A stretch of 64,000 bases of DNA from Thermoplasmata archaeon. Its GTDB lineage: Archaea > Thermoplasmatota > Thermoplasmata > Methanomassiliicoccales > Methanomethylophilaceae. This document shows positions 1-7,225 of the stretch, one piece after another. A program made the position numbers and the translations under genes. Under the pieces are notes generated by a model that saw only the letters and a list, made by a program, of their open reading frames with translations, was not told where the DNA came from and searched no databases. The stretch covers positions 209,000 to 272,999 of the forward strand of contig SUSV01000002.1 in NCBI GenBank assembly GCA_015063245.1, read 5' to 3'. How positions within the stretch are numbered: position 1 is the first letter of the stretch; the number at the start of each line of letters is the position of its first letter.

Positions 1-1512
1 CTCAGGAAGGCATCCGACGCCCTTGACAACGTCAGGGCGGCCATCAGGAACGTGCGCGCCGAGATCAGCGGATATGAGACCGAGTTCAGGCAGAGCGCGT
101 CATCCGGTGCGGAGCAGAGGGAGAAGATCGCGGGACTCAAGGCCAGGATAGATGAGCTGGAGAAGTCCAAGAAGGATATGCAGAAGTCCGTTCAGGAGCT
201 GAGGCAGAAGATGACCGACGCCGATACGGAGCTGTCCGAGTCCAGGAAGGAGTTCGGGGACATTTCCGCGCGCATGACCTCGCTCACCGAGGAGAAGAAC
301 AGGCTCAGGGACCGTCTGGCGGAGATCGCGCCTGCGGACCTGCAGAACAGGATCCAGGCAGTCCGCGAAGAGGTGTACAACCTCGGACAGGACATCAACG
401 ACTTCAAGCTCCAGATCGGAGGAGCGGAGACCGAGATTGCCGGACTCGCCAAGCAGAACGAGTCCAACCAGATCCAGCTCGACTCCGTCAACGAGACGAT
501 CGAGAAGGACCGCAAGGCCATCGAGGAGAACACCGAGCTCATGAACCGTGCCAAGATAGACCTCGATGCGCTGAAGGCCATCGAGGCGGAGATGGAATCG
601 GGTCTCGAGGACCTCCGCAGCCAGAAGGACGGCCTCATACAGCAGAAGTACGACATCGACTCCGCCATCAGGGAGAAATCGACGGCCATCGAGAACACAT
701 CGGCTGCCATCGCATCGAGCAGCGCCCAGCTGACGGTCATCAAGCAGGAGCTGCTCCAGCTCCAGGAGGAGGTCGACGCCATCACCTTCGAGGTCGCCAT
801 GCCCATACCCTCGCTGGAGGAGATCAAGCGCACCATACGCGGATGCGAGAGCGCGATCTCGCAGCTGGGCAACGTCAATCTGCGCGCCATAGACGATTAC
901 GATGAGAAGAAGGCCCGTCTCGACGCGCTGAACGAGCAGGTCGCTCAGCTCAACAAGAACATCGAGGAGCTCACATCGCTCACCGATTCGCTCAAGGACA
1001 AGAAGAAAGGGCTCTTCATGGAGGCCTACAAGGCGGTCGATGAGAACTTCAAGAGGATATACGCTCAGCTCTCCGGAGGCGGAGAGGCATACATGGCATT
1101 GGAGGATGAGGACGATCCGTTCAACGGCGGGCTCATCATCAATGCGAAGCCAAGGAACGGAAAGCTCCTGAGGCTGGAGGCCCTGTCCGGAGGGGAGAAG
1201 TCCCTCACGGCCCTGTCCTTCATCTTCGCCATCCAGGATTACCAGCCATCGCCCTTCTACGTACTGGACGAGGTCGACATGTTCCTGGACTCCGTCAACT
1301 CGGAGATGGTGGCCCACAGGGTCAAGGAGAGTTCGGCGAAAGCACAGTTCATACAGGTGTCACTGAGGAAGGTCGCATTAGCGGTCGCCGATCAGCTGAT
1401 CGGAGTAACCAGGCCACCCACAGGCATCAGCAAGATCATCATACAGCCCGATCTGGCTGAGGTCTCGAAATACGAGGAAGAGGCTGTAAACAAGGACAAA
1501 GAGGCGATCTGA
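1..1512 (+). CDS. smc: Chromosome segregation ATPase SMC, C-terminal part (5' end outside window)
   Basis: The frame is open from base 1, so the gene starts upstream of the window; the GTG at 52 is internal. The visible part begins with a long Glu/Lys/Arg-rich coiled coil (to about nt 1010) and ends in the C-terminal ABC ATPase lobe. That lobe has the signature LSGGEKSL (from nt 1183) and a Walker B, YVLDEVDMFLD (about nt 1258-1290). SMC dimers entrap and organise DNA together with the kleisin ScpA and the winged-helix protein ScpB. Both partner genes follow directly (1-base gaps), so this is an smc-scpA-scpB operon. The family assignment is firm; the hinge and N-terminal lobe cannot be seen. 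Confidence 0.95.
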   Translation, partial: LRKASDALDNVRAAIRNVRAEISGYETEFRQSASSGAEQREKIAGLKARIDELEKSKKDMQKSVQELRQKMTDADTELSESRKEFGDISARMTSLTEEKNRLRDRLAEIAPADLQNRIQAVREEVYNLGQDINDFKLQIGGAETEIAGLAKQNESNQIQLDSVNETIEKDRKAIEENTELMNRAKIDLDALKAIEAEMESGLEDLRSQKDGLIQQKYDIDSAIREKSTAIENTSAAIASSSAQLTVIKQELLQLQEEVDAITFEVAMPIPSLEEIKRTIRGCESAISQLGNVNLRAIDDYDEKKARLDALNEQVAQLNKNIEELTSLTDSLKDKKKGLFMEAYKAVDENFKRIYAQLSGGGEAYMALEDEDDPFNGGLIINAKPRNGKLLRLEALSGGEKSLTALSFIFAIQDYQPSPFYVLDEVDMFLDSVNSEMVAHRVKESSAKAQFIQVSLRKVALAVADQLIGVTRPPTGISKIIIQPDLAEVSKYEEEAVNKDKEAI

Positions 1513-1513
1513 T

Positions 1514-2383
1514 ATGGATGGGAACATAAGGATTGAGGATCTGGAGCAGCACCTGCTGTTCCACAAGGCTATGACTGAGAACACCGAGACCTACCAGAGG
1601 ATAGGCGGATACATGGACATCCTGTCCAAGGCGGAATCCGGAGAGAGGCTCCAGGACCCCGTGGACGAGGCCATCCGCTCCGTATTCAGCCTGGTGCTCG
1701 AGAACGGCATCGATCCGTGGGAGATCGACCTGTCCGAGTTCGTGAGGCTCTACAACGGCAAGGTCGTGAGCAACTCGTTCGACATGATCGTCGCAGGGAA
1801 GCTCATGCTGATGGCATGGAAGATCCTCAGGATGCAGTCGGATTCCACCCGCACCCTGTCCGAGCCCCCGGTATTCGAGGAGGACATGGACTTCGACGAC
1901 TCCTTCTTCTACGAGGACGAGGAGACCATGGTGGTCCCCGAGGTCATCCTGAGGCAGGCGTACACCAAGGAGCCCACCCGCCCCGTCACCATGTACGAGC
2001 TCATCGACGCGTTCGAGGAGGCCAGGGAGGAGATCGAGATCCAGCAGCAGAGGGAGCGCATGAGGTCCCAGCTGAAGTCCAAGGAGCCGGTCAAGTTCGA
2101 CAACAAGGCCCACGAGGAGGATGACAAGCAGGATGTCGAGGAGGTCTGGGAGAGGATCCAGAAGCTCGGAATGGGCCAGATATGCATCGAGGACCTCTAC
2201 ACAGCGGACCTCAAGGAGAACCTCAAGACCTTCGTGGCAGTGCTCCATCTTGTCAGGGTCGGACGCCTGGATGTATGGCAGGAGGCCGTTCCCTACGGGG
2301 ATATCTTCGTGGAGATCATGGCCGAGGGCGCATCAGGCACCATCGAGGACGATCTCGGCGGGCGCATCGAAGCGGTGATGTGA
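1514..2383 (+). CDS. scpA: Segregation and condensation protein A (kleisin)
   Basis: The 289-aa product is the kleisin that bridges SMC heads. It reads as an N-terminal helical region (HLLFHKAM), a central acidic linker (EEDMDFDDSFFYEDEE) and a C-terminal winged-helix region ending at the stop. ATG starts 2 bases after the smc stop and the gene ends 1 base before scpB, so translation is probably coupled. Length suits archaeal ScpA. Identity rests on position between smc and scpB plus overall composition; kleisins diverge quickly. Confidence 0.88.
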   Translation: MDGNIRIEDLEQHLLFHKAMTENTETYQRIGGYMDILSKAESGERLQDPVDEAIRSVFSLVLENGIDPWEIDLSEFVRLYNGKVVSNSFDMIVAGKLMLMAWKILRMQSDSTRTLSEPPVFEEDMDFDDSFFYEDEETMVVPEVILRQAYTKEPTRPVTMYELIDAFEEAREEIEIQQQRERMRSQLKSKEPVKFDNKAHEEDDKQDVEEVWERIQKLGMGQICIEDLYTADLKENLKTFVAVLHLVRVGRLDVWQEAVPYGDIFVEIMAEGASGTIEDDLGGRIEAVM

Positions 2384-2384
2384 T

Positions 2385-2885
2385 TTGGATTCAAAGGCAG
2401 CGGTCGAGGCGGCGCTCTACTCTGCTTCAGACAAACTGAGCATATCGGAGATAGCGGAGAAGACCGGCATTCCCGTGGAGGAGGTCCGCACTGCGGTCAT
2501 GGACCTGCGCAGGGATTATGACGAGAGGGATTCCGCCATACAGATCGCCAAGATAGGCACCGAGTACAGGATGATGCTCAGGCCAGAGTACTCGGAGTGC
2601 ACGGGTTCCTTCGCGAAGGCGGAGCTTTCGGGAGGTGTGCTGCGCACGCTCACGACAATAGCATACTATCAGCCGGTGCTCCAGTCGGAGCTCCTGAAGC
2701 TTCGCGGTCCCCGCGTGTACGACGATGTGCATGCGCTGGTCGACATGGACTTCGTGGCCAAGAAGCGCGCAGGGAACACCTGGGAGCTCACAACCACCAA
2801 GAAGTTCGCGGAGTATTTCGGGATCGGCAGTACCAGGATAAAGGATATCCAGGCCTGGATCAAGGAAAAATCATCCAACCTGTGA
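2385..2885 (+). CDS. scpB: Segregation and condensation protein B
   Basis: The 166-aa protein has two winged-helix-like segments: KLSISEIAEKTGIPVEEV near residue 20 and LRTLTTIAYYQPVLQSEL near residue 85. This is the ScpB layout. It stabilises ScpA on the SMC heads. The start is a TTG two bases after the scpA stop; the first downstream Met is too far inside the first winged helix to be the start. It is the last gene of the smc operon, and a new promoter follows. Confidence 0.88.
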   Translation: MDSKAAVEAALYSASDKLSISEIAEKTGIPVEEVRTAVMDLRRDYDERDSAIQIAKIGTEYRMMLRPEYSECTGSFAKAELSGGVLRTLTTIAYYQPVLQSELLKLRGPRVYDDVHALVDMDFVAKKRAGNTWELTTTKKFAEYFGIGSTRIKDIQAWIKEKSSNL

Positions 2886-2920
2886 CACCCATCCTCACAG
2901 GTGCTGGATGGCAAATCCGA

Positions 2921-2930
2921 ACCTATATAT
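2921..2930 (+). promoter_or_regulatory. TATA box of the phosphohexomutase-like gene
   Basis: The sequence acctatatat lies 50-59 bases before the ATG at 2980, which predicts transcription from about 2950 and a short leader containing AAGGT. An in-frame ATG at 2908 lies upstream of this box and would not be transcribed, which decides the gene start. Confidence 0.6.
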
Positions 2931-2979
2931 CGAGATATTGAGTAGGGCAACCCATCGATTTCAGAGACAAGGTCGTTCT

Positions 2980-4290
2980 ATGAAGCTACTAGCAGGCAGC
3001 AACACGGTGAAAGGCACCATCAATGATGGCATGGATGTGGAATTCGCGCTCAGGCTCGGCAAGGCGGTCGGCAAGGCGTACGGTTCCCCCATAGCCGTGG
3101 CTGTGGACGGCAGGACTTCCAACCTCATGCTGAAGACAGCATTGACATCTGGAATCATGGCGGTCGGATGCGAGGTTCTCGATCTGGGAACGGTTCCCAC
3201 TCCGATGGTCCAGTATTACATGTCGTTCCACCCGGAGATCAAGGGCGGAGTGACTATCACAGCATCGTTCTCGGGTCAGGAGATCAACGGCTTCAAGATC
3301 CTGAAGGCCGGAGGGATCGACGATTCGTTCTTCTACGACCATCCTGTCGAGGAGATCAGGGCAAACGAGATAGCCGGGGTCCCGGGACTCCAGGTCGGAG
3401 AGATCCACAAGGTCGAGGAGTTCGTCGAGGGATACGTGGACTACATCATCTCGGAGGTCGACGCGGATGCGATCCGCAAGGCAGGCCTGAAGATATGCCT
3501 TGACTGCCGTAACACGACGTTCATCCCTGTGGCCGCGAACATCCTGATGAGGCTGTCCGTGGACTGCATCACCATCGGCGGGGACACATCGGTATTGGAT
3601 GCGGACAGGCTGGTGAAGCTGGGTCATATAGTGAAGAGCCAGGGTCTCAATCTCGGTGTCGCCATCGAGATGGATGCCGACCACTGTCTGTTCGCGGATG
3701 ACAAGGGACATCCTGTCCAGGGGGACAAGAGCTTCTCGCTCTTCGCAAGGCACATCCTCGGGGAGAAGAAAGGGAAGGTCGTCCTCCCGATCAACTCATC
3801 CACACTCATGGAGAACGTCATCCTGGAGAACGGAGGTCTTCCGATCCACTGTACCGTCGGTGAGTACACCGTCGTCAGGAAGGTCAAGGAGAACGACGCC
3901 GTCCTTGGAGGTGACATCTTCGGATGCATGGTCATGCCCGGGAAGTTCTGCAACTACGATGCTATGATCCCAATGGTCAAGATGCTGGAGATCATTGCCA
4001 AGAGCGGTCCGATCTCGAAGCAGATCAAGGATATGCCAGACTGTTATCTGTCGAGGAGCTCGTTCGAGTACCCTGACAGCAAGATCCCGCAGATCATCGA
4101 GAAGTTCAAGGACATCAACAGCGGCAAGGAGATGGATCTTGTGGAAGGTGTCAAGGTCTACGTCGACGGCGGATGGATCCTTGTCAGGCAATCCAACGTC
4201 AAAGGGGTCGTCAAGGTCTATTCTCAGGGCGATTCCAAGGAAGCCGCTGATGCGATGGTGCAGGATACCATCGAGAAGCTGAAAGCCTGA
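2980..4290 (+). CDS. Phosphohexomutase-family protein (phosphomannomutase/phosphoglucosamine mutase-like), active-site loops altered
   Basis: The 436-aa protein aligns along its length with alpha-D-phosphohexomutases. The phosphoserine loop reads TASFSGQEINGFK (S96), where the family has TASHNP. The metal loop reads EMDADH where DGDADR is usual, so two Asp remain but the first Asp is Glu and the Arg is His. The sugar loop GGEQSGH is GGDIFGC, and the C-terminal phosphate loop RPSGTEP is RQSNVKG. The catalytic Ser is therefore kept while the substrate-contact loops have changed. It may use another substrate or have a non-enzymatic role. It is monocistronic. I start it at ATG 2980 because the in-frame ATG at 2908 lies upstream of the TATA box. 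Confidence 0.8.
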   Translation: MKLLAGSNTVKGTINDGMDVEFALRLGKAVGKAYGSPIAVAVDGRTSNLMLKTALTSGIMAVGCEVLDLGTVPTPMVQYYMSFHPEIKGGVTITASFSGQEINGFKILKAGGIDDSFFYDHPVEEIRANEIAGVPGLQVGEIHKVEEFVEGYVDYIISEVDADAIRKAGLKICLDCRNTTFIPVAANILMRLSVDCITIGGDTSVLDADRLVKLGHIVKSQGLNLGVAIEMDADHCLFADDKGHPVQGDKSFSLFARHILGEKKGKVVLPINSSTLMENVILENGGLPIHCTVGEYTVVRKVKENDAVLGGDIFGCMVMPGKFCNYDAMIPMVKMLEIIAKSGPISKQIKDMPDCYLSRSSFEYPDSKIPQIIEKFKDINSGKEMDLVEGVKVYVDGGWILVRQSNVKGVVKVYSQGDSKEAADAMVQDTIEKLKA

Positions 4291-4294
4291 TCGC

Positions 4295-5170
4295 TCACTG
4301 CCTGTTCTTGGCGTATACGGCGACGGCCTCGTTGATGAGCCTCGCTGCAAGTATAGAAGTTATTCCAGAGGGGTCCGCAGGCGGACATACCTCGCAGACA
4401 TCGAATCCGACCAGCCTGTCGCCGACGGCGTTGATGACCTTCTTGACATCATACGGGCGGAGTCCGAAGGGTTCGGGGGTTCCGGTCCCGGGCGCGTACG
4501 CCGGGTCGATACCATCGATGTCGATGGTCAGATAGATGTGCTCGTGCTCGATGCCGTCCAGAGCCTTCTTAATAGCCCAGTCGATTCCGTTATCGAACAC
4601 CTCATAGGCGCTGATGAACGGGACCGGGTCATCCCTGTCCAGCTCCTCCTCTCCGATGGCGCGGCAGCCGATGACGCAGGTGTTCTCGAGCCCCACATGC
4701 TCCGCCGCACGCCTCATGATGCATGCATGGCTGAGCGGGGTGCCCAGATACTCATCCCTGGAATCCAGATGTGCATCTATCGAGATGACTGCGATGTCGT
4801 TCGCATCGAACTGCCTGACGACAGGGACATTGACGGAATGCTCCCCGCCGATGGTGATGGGGAACTTCCCATCCCTGACCGCAGGTCCGACAGCGAATTC
4901 GACCTCCTGGACCATATCGTCCGGGACCACGAAGTCATCGACGTTCCCGTAATCGTAGATCGCAGGCAGATCCTGATGGATGCCGTGCTCGAAATGTATC
5001 TCTTCAAAATTATAGGAGGCCCGCCTGATGGCGGTGGGTCCCTCCCTGGCGCCTGCCTTGAAGCAGGCGGTATGATCATACTGGACTCCGAATATGACTA
5101 TCTCTGCCTCCTCGTACTCCGAGTCGGCTCCAGCATATCCGAGTCCGTATGATATTTTATCAGTCCTCAC
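4295..5170 (-). CDS. speB: Agmatinase / ureohydrolase family
   Basis: The 291-aa ureohydrolase carries the binuclear Mn ligands of the arginase fold: GGEHSV, SIDAHLDSRDEY and LTIDIDGIDPAYAPGTGTPEP. Agmatinases hydrolyse agmatine to putrescine and urea. The start codon overlaps the stop of the aIF5A gene by 4 bases. Archaeal deoxyhypusine synthases can attach agmatine to aIF5A, and an agmatinase-like enzyme is then needed to yield deoxyhypusine. The tight coupling to aIF5A fits that role, though free polyamine synthesis is equally possible from sequence alone. Confidence 0.9.
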   Translation of the reverse strand: MRTDKISYGLGYAGADSEYEEAEIVIFGVQYDHTACFKAGAREGPTAIRRASYNFEEIHFEHGIHQDLPAIYDYGNVDDFVVPDDMVQEVEFAVGPAVRDGKFPITIGGEHSVNVPVVRQFDANDIAVISIDAHLDSRDEYLGTPLSHACIMRRAAEHVGLENTCVIGCRAIGEEELDRDDPVPFISAYEVFDNGIDWAIKKALDGIEHEHIYLTIDIDGIDPAYAPGTGTPEPFGLRPYDVKKVINAVGDRLVGFDVCEVCPPADPSGITSILAARLINEAVAVYAKNRQ

Positions 5171-5544
5171 ATGAACTTGTATCTGCCCATTGCGACGATG
5201 TAGAGGACCTCTGCACCCTCCTCGATCTTCTGCTCGGCATCTGAGTTGATGACGATGTCGAGGTTCTCGAAGGTCTCGAGATCCATAACCTGTGCTTCCT
5301 CGCCGTTGATGGCCAGAATCTGTCCTTTCCTCTTGTCGATCATGGGGACCTGAACTTTTGTGCTGACAGGTCCAACGATGGATTTCTTTGCGCCGGTGAA
5401 GATGCTGACTGCATCGATGTTCGCCTTTGCGGATCCGTGCTTTCCGGGCTTGGATGTCGTGATCTTGACGATCTTACAAGGCTCCTCGTCGACGTTGACA
5501 TACCTTCCCTCTTTCAGCTCTCTGATCTCTTTCATCTCCCACAT
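5167..5544 (-). CDS. eif5A: Translation initiation factor aIF5A (hypusine-containing)
   Basis: The product is about 125 aa. Its hypusination loop TSKPGKHGSAKA has the modified Lys between Gly and His. The N-terminal SH3-like domain (ELKEGRYVNVDEEPCKIV) and C-terminal OB fold match IF5A, which helps ribosomes through difficult peptide bonds. Two starts exist: GTG at 5553 and ATG at 5544. I prefer 5544 because MWEMKEIRELKEG matches the usual archaeal N-terminus. An A/T-rich box near 5565-5576 would put the transcript start close to that ATG. It is the first gene of an operon with the agmatinase. Confidence 0.94.
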   Translation of the reverse strand: MWEMKEIRELKEGRYVNVDEEPCKIVKITTSKPGKHGSAKANIDAVSIFTGAKKSIVGPVSTKVQVPMIDKRKGQILAINGEEAQVMDLETFENLDIVINSDAEQKIEEGAEVLYIVAMGRYKFM

Positions 5545-5595
5545 TGGTCTCACTATCCTTTGGATTTATTGAACCAGCCTCATGGCCGGTAGTTC

Positions 5596-5612
5596 ACTTC
5601 CATTTCGGAAGT
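5596..5612. promoter_or_regulatory. Inverted repeat upstream of aIF5A
   Basis: A perfect 6-bp inverted repeat, acttcc-atttc-ggaagt, lies about 50-70 bases upstream of the aIF5A start and just outside the putative TATA region. It could be a regulator site or a small hairpin. No regulator is assigned. Confidence 0.35.
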
Positions 5613-5704
5613 AAAGACATGCAAGCCGTAACTGTATACTGACCTCATGTTATCTGGGAACGAGTATGCTCATGGTAATAATAAATCTAATCCCGCGCGT
5701 ATAA

Positions 5705-5727
5705 TGGAAAAAGGCGGAAAACCGCCT
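5705..5727 (-). terminator. Hairpin plus T-run terminator after the Rrf2 gene
   Basis: On the minus strand aggcgg-tttt-ccgcct (5727-5712) is followed directly by a run of T. It lies about 20 bases past the stop of the Rrf2-family gene and would end the DUF1638-Rrf2 transcript. Confidence 0.6.
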
Positions 5728-5745
5728 GTTGGAAGGTTTTTGGTC

Positions 5746-6216
5746 TTAGTTTCTATGATTCAGGTAGAGGTTGCGTAAACTGTCTGGAAACACCCTCTTG
5801 TCTGGCGGGAGCTCCGATACGAGGTCTGCGATGGTGGTCCTCTTCATATCATTCAGCATGGCCTCGACTGCCGATTCGAAACGGGATTCCAGGATATTGT
5901 GGAGCTCGCTGCCGATAGGACAGTTCTGGTTAGCGGGGTACATGCTGAATATCTCGTCGGTTTCGTATCTCTCAGTGGCTGTGAACACATCGTACATGGT
6001 GATCTCGTAGGCCGGCCTTCCCAGTGCGGTCTTGGCCTTCCCTCTCCCGGGTCTCAGGAGCCCTGCCTTGGATAGCTTGGAGAACACGTTGCGGACTATG
6101 ACCGGGTTGCAGCCGATGCTGGCGGCAGCGATCTCGCTGGTGATCCTCTCATCTTCGAAGAACTCCACCAGCATCAGCGTATGGATCCCAACGGTGTATT
6201 GGGAGCCGATGTGCAT
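5746..6216 (-). CDS. Rrf2-family transcriptional regulator
   Basis: The 156-aa protein has an N-terminal winged helix typical of Rrf2 proteins (EIAAASIGCNPVIVRNVFSKLSKAGLL, residues about 28-55), a wing with GRGKAKTALGRPAYEI and a C-terminal dimerisation helix. Iron-sulfur Rrf2 members (IscR, NsrR) have three clustered Cys. Here only one Cys lies in that region (NQNCPIGS), so a 2Fe-2S cluster of that type is unlikely. The start is 5 bases after the stop of the DUF1638 gene, so the two are co-transcribed. It may regulate that gene. Confidence 0.85.
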   Translation of the reverse strand: MHIGSQYTVGIHTLMLVEFFEDERITSEIAAASIGCNPVIVRNVFSKLSKAGLLRPGRGKAKTALGRPAYEITMYDVFTATERYETDEIFSMYPANQNCPIGSELHNILESRFESAVEAMLNDMKRTTIADLVSELPPDKRVFPDSLRNLYLNHRN

Positions 6217-6220
6217 TCGA

Positions 6221-7072
6221 TCACCCCTTCAGGAAAGATTTGCATTTGCTGTACAGATCATCCGTGGGCTGGAGGTCGGCCCATCCCTCGTCGGCCACCT
6301 TGATCTTGAGGTGCGTCCGGTCCGCGACCTTCTGGACATCCTCGTCGAAGTGCTCGCGGTCGCCGATCCCGGTGTCGATCTTCAGGATGTACTCATAGCC
6401 TCCCAGGCTGAGCAGCCATCTCATGTACCCATCCCTGCCTGGCTCTATGCCCAGGACCTCCCTCATCTCAGGGGTAAGGCTTCTCTCCGTCGCCATCGCT
6501 TCGGCCTGATCGGCGTCCATGAATTCATCATAGTTGTTGGCCATGGCGGGGAACATGTACAGGTGTCCGGTATATTTTTTCTGGAGGTCCTTGTAACGCG
6601 GACCGCCTGCGATGTTGACGCCCACGCAGTCGTGGCATAGGCAGCCGTTCTTGTCGCAGAACATGGCGCTCGGCTTCATGCCTTTCTGCTCGCACCATTT
6701 CGGGATGTTCCATTCGTAGTTGCCGCACGTCCCGAGGTAGAATCCAATCCCATCCACATATGGCTGCAGGTCTTCGGCGATGGTCTCCACCTTGCTCTTC
6801 AGTTCCTCCGGTCTCGAGTGGAGACCGAGGTCCGTCATGTAGATGATGATGTTGAACTGCTCCGGGTCAGGTTCGTATTCCCTGCTGGCGATCTCTGACC
6901 AGCTGGCCATTCTGAAGGGGATGTCCATCGAGGTCAGCTTACGTTTAATCGAGCTTGTGTTTTCGTTGTTCACGATGATGATATTCTTCTGCTCCGGATC
7001 CTTGTGGAGACTGTAGACCAGATTGTCATCCACCATCGGACATACGATGAGTCCGAGTGTTCCATGTGTCAT
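6221..7072 (-). CDS. DUF1638-family cysteine-rich protein
   Basis: The 283-aa protein begins GTLGLIVCPMVDDNLVYSL and contains GTCGNYEW, CLCHDCVGVNIAGGPRYKDL and HLYMFPAM. This pattern matches DUF1638, a family known from methanogens and anaerobes and often found near corrinoid methyltransferase genes. The conserved Cys and His suggest metal or cofactor binding; no reaction is established. I place the start at ATG 7072, since a TATA element at 7091-7103 makes the longer frame up to 7189 untranscribed and predicts a leaderless mRNA. It is followed by an Rrf2 regulator in the same operon. Confidence 0.72.
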   Translation of the reverse strand: MTHGTLGLIVCPMVDDNLVYSLHKDPEQKNIIIVNNENTSSIKRKLTSMDIPFRMASWSEIASREYEPDPEQFNIIIYMTDLGLHSRPEELKSKVETIAEDLQPYVDGIGFYLGTCGNYEWNIPKWCEQKGMKPSAMFCDKNGCLCHDCVGVNIAGGPRYKDLQKKYTGHLYMFPAMANNYDEFMDADQAEAMATERSLTPEMREVLGIEPGRDGYMRWLLSLGGYEYILKIDTGIGDREHFDEDVQKVADRTHLKIKVADEGWADLQPTDDLYSKCKSFLKG

Positions 7073-7090
7073 AATAATTGTTACACATTG

Positions 7091-7103
7091 AATATTAATA
7101 AAG
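7091..7103 (-). promoter_or_regulatory. TATA box of the DUF1638-Rrf2 operon
   Basis: The minus strand reads ctttattaatatt, centred about 25 bases before ATG 7072. The spacing predicts a leaderless transcript and supports the shorter start of the DUF1638 protein. Confidence 0.55.
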
Positions 7104-7163
7104 ATAATCCGGCCGGAACCCGCCTCGATTATGCGATGATACCCATCAAGATATTCGAATCCT

Positions 7164-7224
7164 AGTAAGTAAAGGGGTCGAAGCCCCAATTACTTACTGT
7201 AATTCTTGAAAAAATAGTAAGTAA
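7164..7224 (-). other. Three-copy 9-mer forming alternative hairpins
   Basis: agtaagtaa occurs at 7164-7172 and 7216-7224, and its complement ttacttact at 7190-7198. The 7164/7190 pair encloses gggg-tcgaag-cccc and makes a strong stem. The middle copy could instead pair with the 7216 copy, so the two structures exclude each other. The element starts 2 bases past the nop5 stop, so it is probably the terminator region of that operon. A run of A on the plus strand (T on the transcript) separates two copies. Confidence 0.5.
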
Positions 7225-7225
7225 A

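Noticed and set aside
100..1317. Long minus-strand frame (405 codons) opposite smc
   Set aside because: Antisense of the SMC coiled coil; its Leu/Glu/Val-rich composition mirrors the Lys/Glu/Gln codons on the other strand and no family motif appears.
2908..2979. Longer N-terminus for the phosphohexomutase from ATG 2908
   Set aside because: The added codons contain the TATA box and do not resemble the family's N-terminus.
7073..7189. Longer N-terminus for the DUF1638 protein
   Set aside because: It would start upstream of the TATA box at 7091-7103, and the added residues are not family-like.
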